DNA of 64,000 nucleotides from Neptunomonas japonica JAMM 1380 (GTDB lineage: Bacteria > Pseudomonadota > Gammaproteobacteria > Pseudomonadales > Balneatricaceae): contig NZ_AP014546.1 in assembly GCF_016592555.1 (NCBI RefSeq), positions 868,001-932,000 of the forward strand. Direction: 5' to 3'. Both the position numbers and the translations under genes were made by a program. Positions 11,561 through 21,093 of this stretch are shown piece after piece (the first letter of the stretch is position 1; every line of letters begins with the position of its first letter). A model generated the notes under the pieces. It was not told where the DNA came from and ran no database searches. It was given only the letters and a program-made list of their open reading frames with translations.

Positions 11561-12676
11561 CTAGATAGGGTTCTGTTTTGGGGGGCGAGTAGCGCCGGGT
11601 TGTTGGTTGATGCTAGGGGCTGGTTTTGGCGGGATGTTAATGATTTGTTTTTCAGCTTTGATAATGTAGCTTGTTAGAAGTCCGCGAGTATAGCGAAGCA
11701 ACCATTCTTGTCCTGATAGCTGGTTGGTTATTTGTGGGAGGCGGCTTTGGTGGTAGTTACTTAAGTTGTGTCTGCGTGCCGTTTCGATTCGTAGTTTAGA
11801 GGCGTCTTTATAGGGTTTTATTGTGTGTCCTGGGGGCGCGCTATAAATGTCTAAGCTGATTGTTTTTAATTTAGGGATTAAGTCCAGAAGTATGGGCGCG
11901 CTAACGTCTTGAGATTGCTGGGCATTAATAATGAGTAATTTTATATCGGCTTGATCTTGTAGGTTGTCTGCAAGCGCTGTTGCCCAGGTTGCTCCTGTAC
12001 CTACGCCAATTATTACGAAGCGCTTAATGCTTTTTTGTTGCAATGCTTGGATGGCTGCTGCGCCACGTTGCATAATAAGTTTATAGTTTTCAGGAGAATG
12101 GTCGGTTTTTGGTGTTGCTTCTTGGATGCTTTGCGCCATGTTTTCTGACGGAGTAACGGGAGGATCTATCTCATCAGCTACTGACCTATCTCTGATGATT
12201 TTTAGTGACGGTAGTGTTCTTATTGGATTTGCGTTTGTCGCTGTTTGTGGGAGAGAAAGAGCAAGAGTCGCCCATCCATAGTTACTTAAACCGATTCTAA
12301 GAGGATTGGTAACAATTGGCCAGTTGGGGTGCGTTCTATCATCAGGAAAAATAATGGCGCCACCATGTATTATGGCTGAGCTGCTTTCTTTGTAAAAAGC
12401 ATGAAACTCATTTTCGCCAGAGCCAAGTTGAATGATTTCGGAGTCTGCGTCTTGTTGTAACTGAGATAGGTCGGTTAGTAGTGAGTTTAGAGGATTGGGT
12501 TCGCTTCTCGGTATCGATTTTTTTTGCGTTGATGGTGTGAGGCTTGAATCGTTGGTTGTTTCTTCTGCTAATACTGGTTTTTGGTCTTCTTGTGCCCATG
12601 ACGATTGGCTGTAGCTGATAATTAAGCATAAGGTCGAAATAAAAATATAATAAATCTTGTGAGTTTTAGTTTTCAT
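11561..12676 (-). CDS. DUF3530-type alpha/beta hydrolase-like secreted protein
   Basis: A 371-residue protein with a signal peptide (about residues 1-28, ending at SSWAQ) and a Pro/Gln-rich tail. It carries the SNYGWATLALSLPQ segment and the RFVIIGVGTGATWATALAD stretch, which look like the beta-strand and nucleophile-elbow regions of the DUF3530 alpha/beta hydrolase family. The elbow reads GVGTG rather than GxSxG, so hydrolase activity is doubtful. It converges with djlA and is divergent from rpe. The substrate and biological role are unknown. Confidence 0.7.
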   Translation of the reverse strand: MKTKTHKIYYIFISTLCLIISYSQSSWAQEDQKPVLAEETTNDSSLTPSTQKKSIPRSEPNPLNSLLTDLSQLQQDADSEIIQLGSGENEFHAFYKESSSAIIHGGAIIFPDDRTHPNWPIVTNPLRIGLSNYGWATLALSLPQTATNANPIRTLPSLKIIRDRSVADEIDPPVTPSENMAQSIQEATPKTDHSPENYKLIMQRGAAAIQALQQKSIKRFVIIGVGTGATWATALADNLQDQADIKLLIINAQQSQDVSAPILLDLIPKLKTISLDIYSAPPGHTIKPYKDASKLRIETARRHNLSNYHQSRLPQITNQLSGQEWLLRYTRGLLTSYIIKAEKQIINIPPKPAPSINQQPGATRPPKQNPI

Positions 12677-12783
12677 ATGCTGATTATCGGGAAAAATAAC
12701 TATCCTGCAAGTCTGGCGCTGTTTATATGATTCTGCTTGGGTACAATGGTGCTTCTTAAATACTGTGATGGAAAGTGAATATT

Positions 12784-13467
12784 ATGTCCGATTTTAAAAT
12801 AGCCCCTTCAATCTTGTCTGCAGACTTTGCTCGCCTGGGTGAAGAGGTTGAGAATGTTTTGAAAGCTGGTGCTGATATCGTTCATTTTGATGTGATGGAT
12901 AATCATTACGTTCCAAACTTAACGATTGGTCCTATGGTATGTAAAGCTTTAAGAAATCACGGTATAACAGCGCCTATTGATGTGCATTTGATGGTGAAGC
13001 CGGTTGATCGAATGATTGCTGATTTTATAGCGGCAGGGGCTACTTACATAACATTTCATCCAGAGGCATCTGAGCATATAGATCGATCCTTGCAGATGAT
13101 TCGTGATGGTGGATGTAAGTCGGGATTGGTGTTTAATCCAGCGACTCCTTTGCATTATCTTGATTATGTGATGGATAAAGTGGATATGATTTTGCTGATG
13201 TCGGTTAACCCTGGTTTTGGTGGCCAGTCCTTTATCCCAGGTACATTGGATAAACTAAGAGATGTTCGAAAACTAATTGATGAAAGTGGTCAAGATATTC
13301 GTCTAGAAGTGGATGGAGGGGTTGGTGTAGCTAATATTGCAGAAATAGCAGCGGCAGGCGCTGATACCTTTGTGGCAGGTTCGGCTATTTTTAATACCGA
13401 TAATTACGAGGAAACCATAGCGGCAATGCGTGTCGAACTAGCGAAAGCTGGTGGCCTTAATTGCTAG
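12784..13467 (+). CDS. rpe: Ribulose-phosphate 3-epimerase
   Basis: Interconverts ribulose-5-phosphate and xylulose-5-phosphate in the pentose phosphate and related pathways. A TIM barrel is indicated by [32 protein letters not shown] (metal-binding Asp and His), VDVHLMV-type strand ([10 protein letters not shown]), [11 protein letters not shown] and the phosphate-binding DGGVG. I start at the ATG at 12784 (MSDFKIAPS), served by GGAAAG; a GTG at 12775 would add three residues. It is followed directly by gph with a 7-bp overlap. Confidence 0.96.
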   Translation: MSDFKIAPSILSADFARLGEEVENVLKAGADIVHFDVMDNHYVPNLTIGPMVCKALRNHGITAPIDVHLMVKPVDRMIADFIAAGATYITFHPEASEHIDRSLQMIRDGGCKSGLVFNPATPLHYLDYVMDKVDMILLMSVNPGFGGQSFIPGTLDKLRDVRKLIDESGQDIRLEVDGGVGVANIAEIAAAGADTFVAGSAIFNTDNYEETIAAMRVELAKAGGLNC

Positions 13468-14138
13468 TTAAAAATCTGTTTGATGGAGAGCTTCCTCGGC
13501 TGGTAATGTTTGATTTGGATGGGACGCTAGTTGATAGCGTTCCAGACCTGACTTCGGCCATTAATAGTGCGTTTAATAGTCTTGAGCTTTGTTCGGTGGA
13601 AGAAGCTGACGTGCGGTTGTGGGTTGGCAATGGCGCTCAGAAACTTGTTGAGCGGGCGTTAAGGTATGTTGTGTCAGAATGGTCTGATGCTATGTATGAG
13701 CAGGCTTTTTCACATTTTATGGCGAGCTATGAAGATTGCCTTGCTGAGAAAAGTTGTTTGTACTTAGGTGTTCGGGAAGTGTTAAGTAGTTTTCAAGAAC
13801 TAGATGTGCCAATGGTTATAGTGACTAATAAGCCTATCGCTTTCGTTGGTCCGCTGTTGTCTAGCTTAGATATTGATTCATTTTTTTCTTTAGTGTTGGG
13901 TGGTGATTCTCTGAGTGTGAAAAAGCCGGACCCTCTGCCTTTGAATACTGTTTTAAGTGAATACAAAGTGCGCCCAGAACAAGCGTTAATGGTTGGGGAC
14001 TCTGTTAGTGACTTTTTAGCGGCAAGGTCTGCTGGGTGTCCCGTTGTTTTAGTTTCGTATGGGTATAATCATGGGAAGGGTGTTGTTGAAATGGGTGCGG
14101 ATGGGGTTGTTTCGAATTTGTTTGACTTGTTTAGATGA
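13461..14138 (+). CDS. gph: Phosphoglycolate phosphatase (HAD family)
   Basis: Dephosphorylates 2-phosphoglycolate formed, for example, by repair of oxidised DNA ends. HAD motifs are in order: [11 protein letters not shown] (about residues 16-26), [13 protein letters not shown] and [12 protein letters not shown]. The start is a TTG at 13461 that overlaps the rpe stop; the resulting N-terminus ([18 protein letters not shown]) matches the usual Gph leader before DLDGT. In Pseudomonas the next gene is normally trpE; here it is an exopolysaccharide locus. Confidence 0.92.
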   Translation: MLVKNLFDGELPRLVMFDLDGTLVDSVPDLTSAINSAFNSLELCSVEEADVRLWVGNGAQKLVERALRYVVSEWSDAMYEQAFSHFMASYEDCLAEKSCLYLGVREVLSSFQELDVPMVIVTNKPIAFVGPLLSSLDIDSFFSLVLGGDSLSVKKPDPLPLNTVLSEYKVRPEQALMVGDSVSDFLAARSAGCPVVLVSYGYNHGKGVVEMGADGVVSNLFDLFR

Positions 14139-14372
14139 GTTTGTTTGAAATGTTCTCTGCAGTACTTATTTTAAAGGGGTATAATTATTTTTTTTGTTTT
14201 AAATGAAAAAAATAAAAGAAGTTAAGAGGTACGTTCTTGATAATTTAGTAGGGGTAAATGATTTAATCGACTGATGTTATTCGTAATGTTAGGAGATTAT
14301 GCTAAATTTAGTTGTATTAAAGCGCGTAGGTTAATGATTGCGTTTCTAATTTAGATGTGAGGAGAGCTGTAG
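14139..14372. other. Intergenic region before the XrtA exopolysaccharide locus
   Basis: A 234-bp AT-rich gap between gph and the first export gene, and the likely site of the promoter for the EPS operon. A TATAAT hexamer lies at 14180-14185, but I see no convincing -35 box at the right distance. A GG...GC pair at 14327-14341 resembles a sigma-54 site but its spacing is one base short. There is a clear AGGAG ribosome binding site before 14373. No terminator hairpin or RNA gene is evident. Confidence 0.4.
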
Positions 14373-15014
14373 ATGCTTATTTTTCCAGGGAAAATATCAA
14401 AAAAATTTTTGGTGTTGATTACAGCGTCATTCGTAGGAATGATGTCAGGTTGTGCTAGTAATAATTCATACCCCCCCGTTTCTGAAGAGTCGCGATATGA
14501 GCAGCCCGACTATAACTATGTTATTGGTGCGGGAGATGATGTTCAAATTTTTGTCTGGGGTAACGCTGAGCTTTCGACAACTGTACCTGTTCGCCCAGAC
14601 GGAAAGATTACAACTCGTTTAGTTGAAGACTTAGAGGCAAGCGGTAAGACGTCGACTGAGCTGGCTAGAGAAATCGAAACCATATATTCAGAATATATTA
14701 AGAACCCTGTGGTTACTGTAATCATCGATGACTTTATCTCCATACCTACTCAGCAAATTAGAGTTGTTGGGGAAGGCGCTAAACCTCTTAAAATCCCTTA
14801 TAGCAAGCACATGACACTTCTTGATCTTATGATTGAGGTTGGTGGATTGACTGAGTTTGCCGATGGCAACAAAGCTGTCTTAGTAAGAAGCTTCGAAGGT
14901 GAACAGAGCACTTATGGTTTAAGGCTTGATAGCCTTCTGAAGGATGGAGATATAACCGCTAACTTGGCATTGAAGCCGGGCGATATAGTGATTATCCCTG
15001 AAGCGTGGTTCTAG
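14373..15014 (+). CDS. XrtA-type polysaccharide export lipoprotein (Wza-like)
   Basis: Periplasm-facing outer-membrane auxiliary protein for polysaccharide export, of the PEP-CTERM-locus subfamily. A lipoprotein signal peptide ends in MMSGC, with the lipidated Cys at residue 27. The polysaccharide export domain (YVIGAGDDVQIFVWGN region) is followed by an SLBB-like segment around VVGEGAKPLKIPYSKH. At 213 residues it is much shorter than E. coli Wza, as usual for this subfamily. It is the first gene of the EPS locus and is followed 30 bp later by the chain-length protein. Confidence 0.92.
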   Translation: MLIFPGKISKKFLVLITASFVGMMSGCASNNSYPPVSEESRYEQPDYNYVIGAGDDVQIFVWGNAELSTTVPVRPDGKITTRLVEDLEASGKTSTELAREIETIYSEYIKNPVVTVIIDDFISIPTQQIRVVGEGAKPLKIPYSKHMTLLDLMIEVGGLTEFADGNKAVLVRSFEGEQSTYGLRLDSLLKDGDITANLALKPGDIVIIPEAWF

Positions 15015-15044
15015 TTTTAATAATTACTTGGCGTGCTATAACTT

Positions 15045-16628
15045 ATGCGTGACATTTTAAATCAGCTTTCTGAATATATTTGGGGTGTCTGGCGTTTTCG
15101 CTGGATTGGACTTCTTGTTATCTGGCTTGTGGCTATTAGTGGGTGGGTGTTTGTTTCACTCACCCCAGAGAAATATTTGGCGACAGCAAGAGTGAATGTA
15201 GATACAAACACCATACTAAGACCGTTGCTGCGGGGGTTGGCTATTCAGCCCGATGTTGATCAGCGTATCGCCCTTATGAGCCGGACGCTGTTGAGTCGTC
15301 CGAATCTTGAAAAGCTTATGCGTATGGCCGATATGGACCTATATATAAGAAATGAATCGGACAAGGATAAGTTGCTCGATGAGATTCTTGGTTCAATAAC
15401 GCTTGCTGGCGACAGGCGAAATGCATCCTTGTATTCGATCTCTTTTAAGCATGAAAATCGTGATACGGCGAAAAAAGTAGTTCAATCGTTGATTACCGTT
15501 TTTGTTGAAAGTGCCTTAGGTGATAAGCGTAAGGATAGTTCTGGGGCTCAAGAGTTCTTAGACCGTCAAATTGCTGATTATGAGCAGCGTCTTGTCGATG
15601 CTGAGAAGCGCTTGGCGGACTTTAAGCAGCGCAATGTTGGAATACTTCCTGGAGAGACAGGGGGGTATTACAAGCGTTTAGAGGGTGAAACCAATAAATT
15701 GGAAATAGCCCAGCTGCAGCTCCGGGAGCTAGGAACACGTCGTGATGAGTTGAAACGTCAGATTGAAGGTGAAGAGCCTGTTTTCTTATCAAGCCAAGTC
15801 GAAAACTCTCCTGAAATTAGAGCTTTAGAAGGCCGTATTTTGGCATTAGAGGGCTCTCTAGATGGGCTGTTGTTGAAATATACAAAAAAACACCCTGATG
15901 TTCAGCAGACAAATGACATGATTGCTGCTTTGAAATCTCAAAAGCGAGCAGAGGAAGCTAAGGTAAAGGCATCGCTACCTGATCAGTTTTCTGGCTTGCT
16001 AGACAGCCCTGTTTATCAGCAGATGCGAAGTATGCTAGCTGAAACAGAGGCTTCTGAAGCAGAGCTTACAACGCGTGTTGAGGAATATCAGAGACGAGTG
16101 AAAGAGCTTGCTCAAAAAGTTGATAATATTCCTTTAATCGAAGGTGAGCTCCAGCAGCTAGACCGCGATTACGATGTTATCTCACAGCAGCATAAAACGT
16201 TATTGAGTCGAAGAGAGTCTGCGCTGATATCGGAAAACGTTGGGCAGCAAGCAAATGACGTGAAGTTTCGTGTGATAGATCCTCCGTTTGTTCCGCAGCG
16301 CCCTAATGAGCCCAACAAAACATTAATGAATGCAGCCGTACTAGTGTTGGCACTCGGTGGTGGTTTGGGTATGGCTTTGTTGATATCCCTGTTTCGTCCA
16401 GTGATTAGTAATCGAGCAACCTTGGCTCAGGTTACTGGTCTTCCTGTGCTAGGAACAGTGAAAATGCTTGATTCACCTGTATTAAAGAGGAAGGCGCTTA
16501 GGAATAATCTTGCTTTCTTTTCTCTGGTTGCGTGTTTGTTTGCAGTTTATATAGGTATTTCTGTATTTCATGGGATGGATTTTCTTGTGGCTGGGGTTGA
16601 TGGTTATCTAAGGATGGTATTTGTATGA
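15045..16628 (+). CDS. XrtA-type polysaccharide chain-length determinant
   Basis: Inner-membrane co-polymerase (Wzz/GumC-like) that controls EPS chain length and activates the partner kinase. It has a transmembrane helix at about residues 19-39, a long periplasmic coiled-coil region (about 150-400, rich in Glu, Lys, Arg and Gln), a PxxPxxPN-type motif (VPQRPNEPNK) before a second helix near 436-456, and a further hydrophobic segment near the C-terminus. Unlike Wzc, the kinase is a separate gene, whose start overlaps this stop by 4 bp. Confidence 0.93.
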   Translation: MRDILNQLSEYIWGVWRFRWIGLLVIWLVAISGWVFVSLTPEKYLATARVNVDTNTILRPLLRGLAIQPDVDQRIALMSRTLLSRPNLEKLMRMADMDLYIRNESDKDKLLDEILGSITLAGDRRNASLYSISFKHENRDTAKKVVQSLITVFVESALGDKRKDSSGAQEFLDRQIADYEQRLVDAEKRLADFKQRNVGILPGETGGYYKRLEGETNKLEIAQLQLRELGTRRDELKRQIEGEEPVFLSSQVENSPEIRALEGRILALEGSLDGLLLKYTKKHPDVQQTNDMIAALKSQKRAEEAKVKASLPDQFSGLLDSPVYQQMRSMLAETEASEAELTTRVEEYQRRVKELAQKVDNIPLIEGELQQLDRDYDVISQQHKTLLSRRESALISENVGQQANDVKFRVIDPPFVPQRPNEPNKTLMNAAVLVLALGGGLGMALLISLFRPVISNRATLAQVTGLPVLGTVKMLDSPVLKRKALRNNLAFFSLVACLFAVYIGISVFHGMDFLVAGVDGYLRMVFV

Positions 16629-17563
16629 GTATTATAGAAAGAGCTATACAAAAGCTAGACCCTAAGGCAAGCGTTGAAAAGAGTGAGACTCCTCTTAATC
16701 AGGCGCCGATAGCTGCAACTTTAGAAAAAAAATCTGCTCCACATGAAGAAAAGAAGCATTTAAAGGAAGCAAATATAGAGCCAGCCATAGCGGATAGCAT
16801 TATTCACATACCACTGGCGCGTTTAAGTGCGCTGGGTATGGTGACTCCTAATGCACCAAGGACTCCAATAGCAGAAGAGTATCGTGCTATTAAGCGTCCA
16901 CTTCTTCTTAATATTGAGGGAGAGGGGGCCGCTCAAGTAGAGCATGCAAATCTAGTGATGGTTGCGAGTGCACTTTCTGGGGAAGGTAAAACGTTCTCTG
17001 CTATTAACTTAGCAATGAGTATCGCAATGGAGCAGGATAAATCAGTTCTTTTTGTTGATGCTGATGTTTCTAAAGCAGCGGCAGGTGAATTACTAGGTGT
17101 TCCTGATGAGGCGCCAGGTCTGATTGATCTTTTGGAAAATAAGGGTGTTAAATTTAAAGACGTAGTTCTTAAGTCTAATATTCCCAATCTGCGCATTTTG
17201 CCAGCGGGTAATTTGCATCAGCGCTCAACCGAACTATTAGCCAGTGAGAATATGCGTTCATTGATGCTAGAGATATCACGACGCTATTCTGATCGAGTCA
17301 TTGTGTTTGATTCTCCTCCTTTGTTATTAACAACGGAAGCTAGGGTTTTATCAAACTTTATGGGGCAGATTGCTTTTATTGTTGCTGCTGAACAGACATC
17401 CCAAGAAGCGGTTGTTGAAGCTTTACAGCATCTCAGTAGCGATAGCATTGTTGGTATGGTGCTAAATAAATCTCAGCGGCAAACAGCTGGGGGTTATGGT
17501 TATGGTTATGGTTATGGTTATGGTGGAAGACAAGGTGAAAACCAAACTGTTGCGGTGAAATAA
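16625..17563 (+). CDS. XrtA-associated BY-kinase (tyrosine autokinase)
   Basis: Cytoplasmic bacterial tyrosine kinase that pairs with the upstream chain-length protein. Walker A is LSGEGKTF (about residues 117-124), Walker A' is LFVDAD (142-147) and Walker B is VIVFDSPP (225-232). The C-terminus is a GY repeat with five tyrosines encoded by five tandem GGTTAT units (17492-17521), the expected autophosphorylation cluster. The first 60 residues are a charged linker. A tyrosine phosphatase that could reverse this lies 39 kb away at 56458. Confidence 0.93.
   Translation: MSIIERAIQKLDPKASVEKSETPLNQAPIAATLEKKSAPHEEKKHLKEANIEPAIADSIIHIPLARLSALGMVTPNAPRTPIAEEYRAIKRPLLLNIEGEGAAQVEHANLVMVASALSGEGKTFSAINLAMSIAMEQDKSVLFVDADVSKAAAGELLGVPDEAPGLIDLLENKGVKFKDVVLKSNIPNLRILPAGNLHQRSTELLASENMRSLMLEISRRYSDRVIVFDSPPLLLTTEARVLSNFMGQIAFIVAAEQTSQEAVVEALQHLSSDSIVGMVLNKSQRQTAGGYGYGYGYGYGGRQGENQTVAVK
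17492..17521 (+). repeat. Five tandem GGTTAT units in the kinase tail
   Basis: A perfect hexanucleotide repeat in frame with the kinase gene, encoding alternating Gly-Tyr. Because the unit is six bases, slippage changes the number of tyrosines without shifting the frame. Confidence 0.95.
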
Positions 17564-17577
17564 AGGATTGTTGAATA

Positions 17578-18996
17578 ATGTCTCGCAAACTGAATAACGT
17601 ATTGGCGCTCGGTGCGCTGCTTGGTGGAGCTGTTTCGGTTAGCGCTAGTGCGGCTGATTGGACATCAACTAAGTCGGTAACCCTAAGTGAAATTTATACC
17701 GATAATGCTGACCTTTCACATGATCAGCAGAAAAGTGAGCTGATAACCACGATAACGCCCAACCTTTCTCTTCAGGGGAAAGGGGGACGAGCTAACCTTA
17801 CGTTAAATGCTTCTTTGGAAGTTAATAATAGTAGTGGTGCTTCAAGCTCATTTAATCCGCGTTTAGGTGCAGACGGGGATGTTGAGATATTAGAAGACTT
17901 TTTGTTTGTTGATGCATCGGCAAATATTACGCAAAATACTATTGATGCCTTTCGCCCTAGTGGTACGGACCGACTAAGTGACACCGATAACACGACTAAT
18001 ACATATAACTACCAATTAAGCCCGCATTTCACGCAACGCTACAAAGGAGTTGCTGAGCTTACCGGTCGTTACACATATAACTATCAGTTAAACAGTGATA
18101 ATGATGTTGGTGATAGTAGCAGTCAGGCTTTTGTCTTAAGCTTAGATAATGGTACGGATTTTACCCAGTTAACATGGGGTGGAACTCTTAACTATAAAGA
18201 TTCAGGTGGTGATTCAAGTAGTGAGTTGTTATCAACAGATGCGAGTTTAGGTTATAAGTTTAACCGTTCTTGGCAAGTTCGTGGATCGACCGGGTTTGAA
18301 TGGAACGAATTTGATACTCAGAGAAGTGATAATGACGGGGTTCGATGGGATGTATCTGCTATCTGGACACCAAGCAGCCGAACTTCTTTGAATATAGGCT
18401 ATGGCGATCGATTTTTTGGTAGTACGCCCACTTTAGATTTTACTCATCGTAGCCGCAGGAGCCTTTTCTCTGCAAGCTATTCTCGAGAGCTTACAGATTC
18501 GGCATCGTTGTTGAGTGAGCAGAGCGCTTTTAATACAACTAATGCCGCTGGGCAAGCAATTGATCCGATTACTGGAGATCCGTTACCTCTGACCAATTCG
18601 ACATTTAATATTGCCGATGGTGTTTTTGTTAATGAAAAATTTCAATTGTCTTATACTTTAACAGGTAAGCGCAGTTCGTTAACGGTTGGTGCTAGTCATT
18701 CTATTCAGAAGTTTGAGAGTGGCCGTACTGATGAAACGTTGGAGAAGTATAATGCTTCAGCAAGTCGACGCTTATCTAGTGTTCTGGATGTTGATCTAGG
18801 TTATGTTTTAAGTCGACAGCAGCGTGACGGTGATGAGGACGCTATTACATCTGAATATAGTGCTGGGCTGGCTCGTAAGCTAGGCAAGGATAGTCGCTTA
18901 AAATTGACTTATCGTTTTATTGATAGGGAGTCAGACGACCTTACGAATGATTACCAAGAAAACCGCCTGCAGTTATCTTTTACAACAAGTTTATAG
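17578..18996 (+). CDS. PEP-CTERM-locus outer membrane beta-barrel protein
   Basis: A 472-residue protein with a signal peptide ending at SASA-ADW and many short alternating strands rich in Ser, Asn and Tyr, ending in RLQLSFTTSL, which resembles the C-terminal barrel signal. It matches the outer-membrane protein that sits at this position in XrtA loci (TIGR03016-type, from memory), thought to be the EPS outer-membrane channel or an accessory to it. It starts 14 bp after the kinase. The function is assigned by position and predicted topology rather than by catalytic motifs. Confidence 0.85.
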   Translation: MSRKLNNVLALGALLGGAVSVSASAADWTSTKSVTLSEIYTDNADLSHDQQKSELITTITPNLSLQGKGGRANLTLNASLEVNNSSGASSSFNPRLGADGDVEILEDFLFVDASANITQNTIDAFRPSGTDRLSDTDNTTNTYNYQLSPHFTQRYKGVAELTGRYTYNYQLNSDNDVGDSSSQAFVLSLDNGTDFTQLTWGGTLNYKDSGGDSSSELLSTDASLGYKFNRSWQVRGSTGFEWNEFDTQRSDNDGVRWDVSAIWTPSSRTSLNIGYGDRFFGSTPTLDFTHRSRRSLFSASYSRELTDSASLLSEQSAFNTTNAAGQAIDPITGDPLPLTNSTFNIADGVFVNEKFQLSYTLTGKRSSLTVGASHSIQKFESGRTDETLEKYNASASRRLSSVLDVDLGYVLSRQQRDGDEDAITSEYSAGLARKLGKDSRLKLTYRFIDRESDDLTNDYQENRLQLSFTTSL

Positions 18997-19107
18997 CACC
19001 TCAATATATATGATTAGTTTGCTTGTCGGGCATTCATTGTGAAGTGGCTTGGATGAGCTGCTTTTGTTGTGCGAGCTAAGTTAAATGCTAACCCTAAGGC
19101 TAATGTT

Positions 19108-19980
19108 ATGAGTGAAAAAATGTCTGAAACGGTAGGGTCAATTGTAAATGCAATGACAGTTGATGTAGAAGATTATTTTCAGGTGTCGGCTTTTGAAAAA
19201 AATATTTCGCGTGATGACTGGGCTAGTCATTCTAGTAGAGTAGAAGAAAATACAGATCGTATTTTGGCCTTGTTTGCTTCACATAATGTTAAAGCTACTT
19301 TTTTTACGTTGGGTTGGCTTGCAGAGCGTTATCCAACGATGATTCACCGTATTGTAGAGCAAGGCCATGAGCTAGCAAGCCATGGATGGGATCATCAGCG
19401 TGCTACTAACCAAAGCAAGAGTGAGTTTCGCCAAGATATAAGTCGTGCTAAGTCTATGCTAGAAGATGTTTCTGGGCATGTAATAAAGGGCTATAGAGCG
19501 CCCAGCTACTCCATATGTGAAAAAAACCTTTGGGCGTTAGATATTCTTGCTGATGAAGGGCACTTATACAGCTCTAGTATTGTTCCAATAAAGCATGACC
19601 ACTACGGTATGCCTGATGCCTCACGATTTGCCTTTGAAGTAGCGCAAGGTCGTTTGCTTGAAATTCCTGTCACTACCGTTCCGGTTTTTAACAGGAATAT
19701 AAATTGCGGTGGCGGGGGGTGGTTTCGCTTATTTCCATATGCGTTTACACGCTGGGCACTGAAGCAAGTTAATCAAGATGAAAATATGCCTTGTAACTTT
19801 TATTTTCATCCATGGGAGATTGATCCTTATCAGCCTAAAATTGATGGGCTCTCCTTTAAAACAAAATTCAGACATTATCTTAATTTAAACAAGATGCATG
19901 GCCGATTGGAGGACCTGTTGCAGGACTTTCGCTGGGGTCGTATGGATGAAATATTTTTGGATCATACTAAGCTTCGTTAA
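19108..19980 (+). CDS. XrtA-type polysaccharide deacetylase
   Basis: NodB-fold carbohydrate deacetylase of the PEP-CTERM-locus subfamily, probably removing N-acetyl groups from the growing or exported glycan. The catalytic and metal-binding motifs are NAMTVDVEDYFQ at the N-terminus, ELASHGWDHQRATNQ (His-x3-His) and GYRAPSYSI, and it ends with the FYFHPWEIDP motif. I start at ATG 19108 (MSEKMSETVG), preceded by AAGG; the open frame begins with GTG at 19069 but the extra residues are not family-like. It directly follows the outer-membrane protein, with no ATPase gene between them. Confidence 0.92.
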   Translation: MSEKMSETVGSIVNAMTVDVEDYFQVSAFEKNISRDDWASHSSRVEENTDRILALFASHNVKATFFTLGWLAERYPTMIHRIVEQGHELASHGWDHQRATNQSKSEFRQDISRAKSMLEDVSGHVIKGYRAPSYSICEKNLWALDILADEGHLYSSSIVPIKHDHYGMPDASRFAFEVAQGRLLEIPVTTVPVFNRNINCGGGGWFRLFPYAFTRWALKQVNQDENMPCNFYFHPWEIDPYQPKIDGLSFKTKFRHYLNLNKMHGRLEDLLQDFRWGRMDEIFLDHTKLR

Positions 19981-20064
19981 TTGGTAAGTGTGATCTTTAT
20001 AAATTCTTAAATTATATATGCAGAATGTATAAACGCTTTCTGCAAGAAAAGTAACGGAGTACCT

Positions 20065-21093
20065 ATGAGTCTCGAGGTCTTGGCACTACAAAGCAAAGAC
20101 ATTGCAAAATGGGATGCATATGTTGAAAAAAGTGATCAATCCACCTTTTTTCATCGGGCTGGCTGGAAAGAGGTCCTTGAAAAAGCATTTGGACATAGCA
20201 CTCACTTTCTATTTGCAGAAAGAGACGGCGTTGTCGAGGGGATTTTACCTCTAGCTCATGTTAAAAGTATGTTGTTTGGTAATAATTTAGTATCACTTCC
20301 TTTTTGTGTTTACGGGGGATTGGTTGCTGATAGTGATGAAGTAGCTATTCGTTTAATTAATGCTGCATCGAGTCTTGCTGATGATTTAAAAGTAGATGCA
20401 CTAGAGTTGCGAAATACGAGCCCTTCGGGACAAGATTGGCCGAGTAAATCGCTTTACTATACGTTTCGCAAAGAGATCACAGGCGATAACGAAGCGAATA
20501 TGCTGAGTATTCCTAGAAAACGCCGAGCTATGATTCGCCAAGGTATTAAAGCCGGGCTCTCAAGTGAGGCTGATGATGGTTGGGAGCGTGTTTATAATAC
20601 TTATGCGGAAAGTGTTCGAAATCTAGGCACGCCAGTATTCTCCGCAAAGTACTTTCGTGTTCTTCGAGAGGTTTTTAAAGAGGATTGCCGAGTACTCATG
20701 ATTACTCATGACGGCGAAGATGTTGCTGGTTTGATGAGCTTTTATTTTAAAGACCAGGTTTTACCTTATTATGCAGGTAGCTACGACTCAGCTAAGACTC
20801 ATAAAGCGCATGATTTCATGTACTGGGAGTTAATGCGACGTGCTAGTGATGAGGGCGTGAGGCTGTTTGATTTTGGGCGAAGTAAAGAAGGAACGGGTCC
20901 TTTTCTATTTAAAAAAGGGTGGGGCTTTGAGCCGGAGCTGTTGCACTATGAATACTACCTTGTAAAGGCGACCTCCATTCCAGAAGTAAACCCGAATAAC
21001 CCTAAGTATAAATTGTTCATTGACGCATGGAAAAAATTACCAGTACCAATAGCAAATAAGCTCGGTCCTTTATTGTCTAGGAGCTTAGGTTAA
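20065..21093 (+). CDS. XrtA-associated FemAB-like acyltransferase
   Basis: A 342-residue GNAT/FemAB-fold protein of the subfamily tied to XrtA loci; relatives transfer aminoacyl or acyl groups. The N-terminal half contains DQSTFFHRAGWKEVLEKAFG, typical of the family, and the C-terminal half has VRLFDFGRSKEGTGPFLFKKGW. The natural donor and acceptor are unknown. Its stop overlaps the start of the next glycosyltransferase (TAATG), so the two are translationally coupled. Its upstream spacer of 84 bp is AT-rich and ends with an AACGGAG ribosome binding site. Confidence 0.88.
   Translation: MSLEVLALQSKDIAKWDAYVEKSDQSTFFHRAGWKEVLEKAFGHSTHFLFAERDGVVEGILPLAHVKSMLFGNNLVSLPFCVYGGLVADSDEVAIRLINAASSLADDLKVDALELRNTSPSGQDWPSKSLYYTFRKEITGDNEANMLSIPRKRRAMIRQGIKAGLSSEADDGWERVYNTYAESVRNLGTPVFSAKYFRVLREVFKEDCRVLMITHDGEDVAGLMSFYFKDQVLPYYAGSYDSAKTHKAHDFMYWELMRRASDEGVRLFDFGRSKEGTGPFLFKKGWGFEPELLHYEYYLVKATSIPEVNPNNPKYKLFIDAWKKLPVPIANKLGPLLSRSLG

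Noticed and set aside
14327..14341. Sigma-54-like site before the EPS operon
   Set aside because: GG and GC are 9 bases apart instead of 10 and the -24 half is poor, so I do not call it a promoter.
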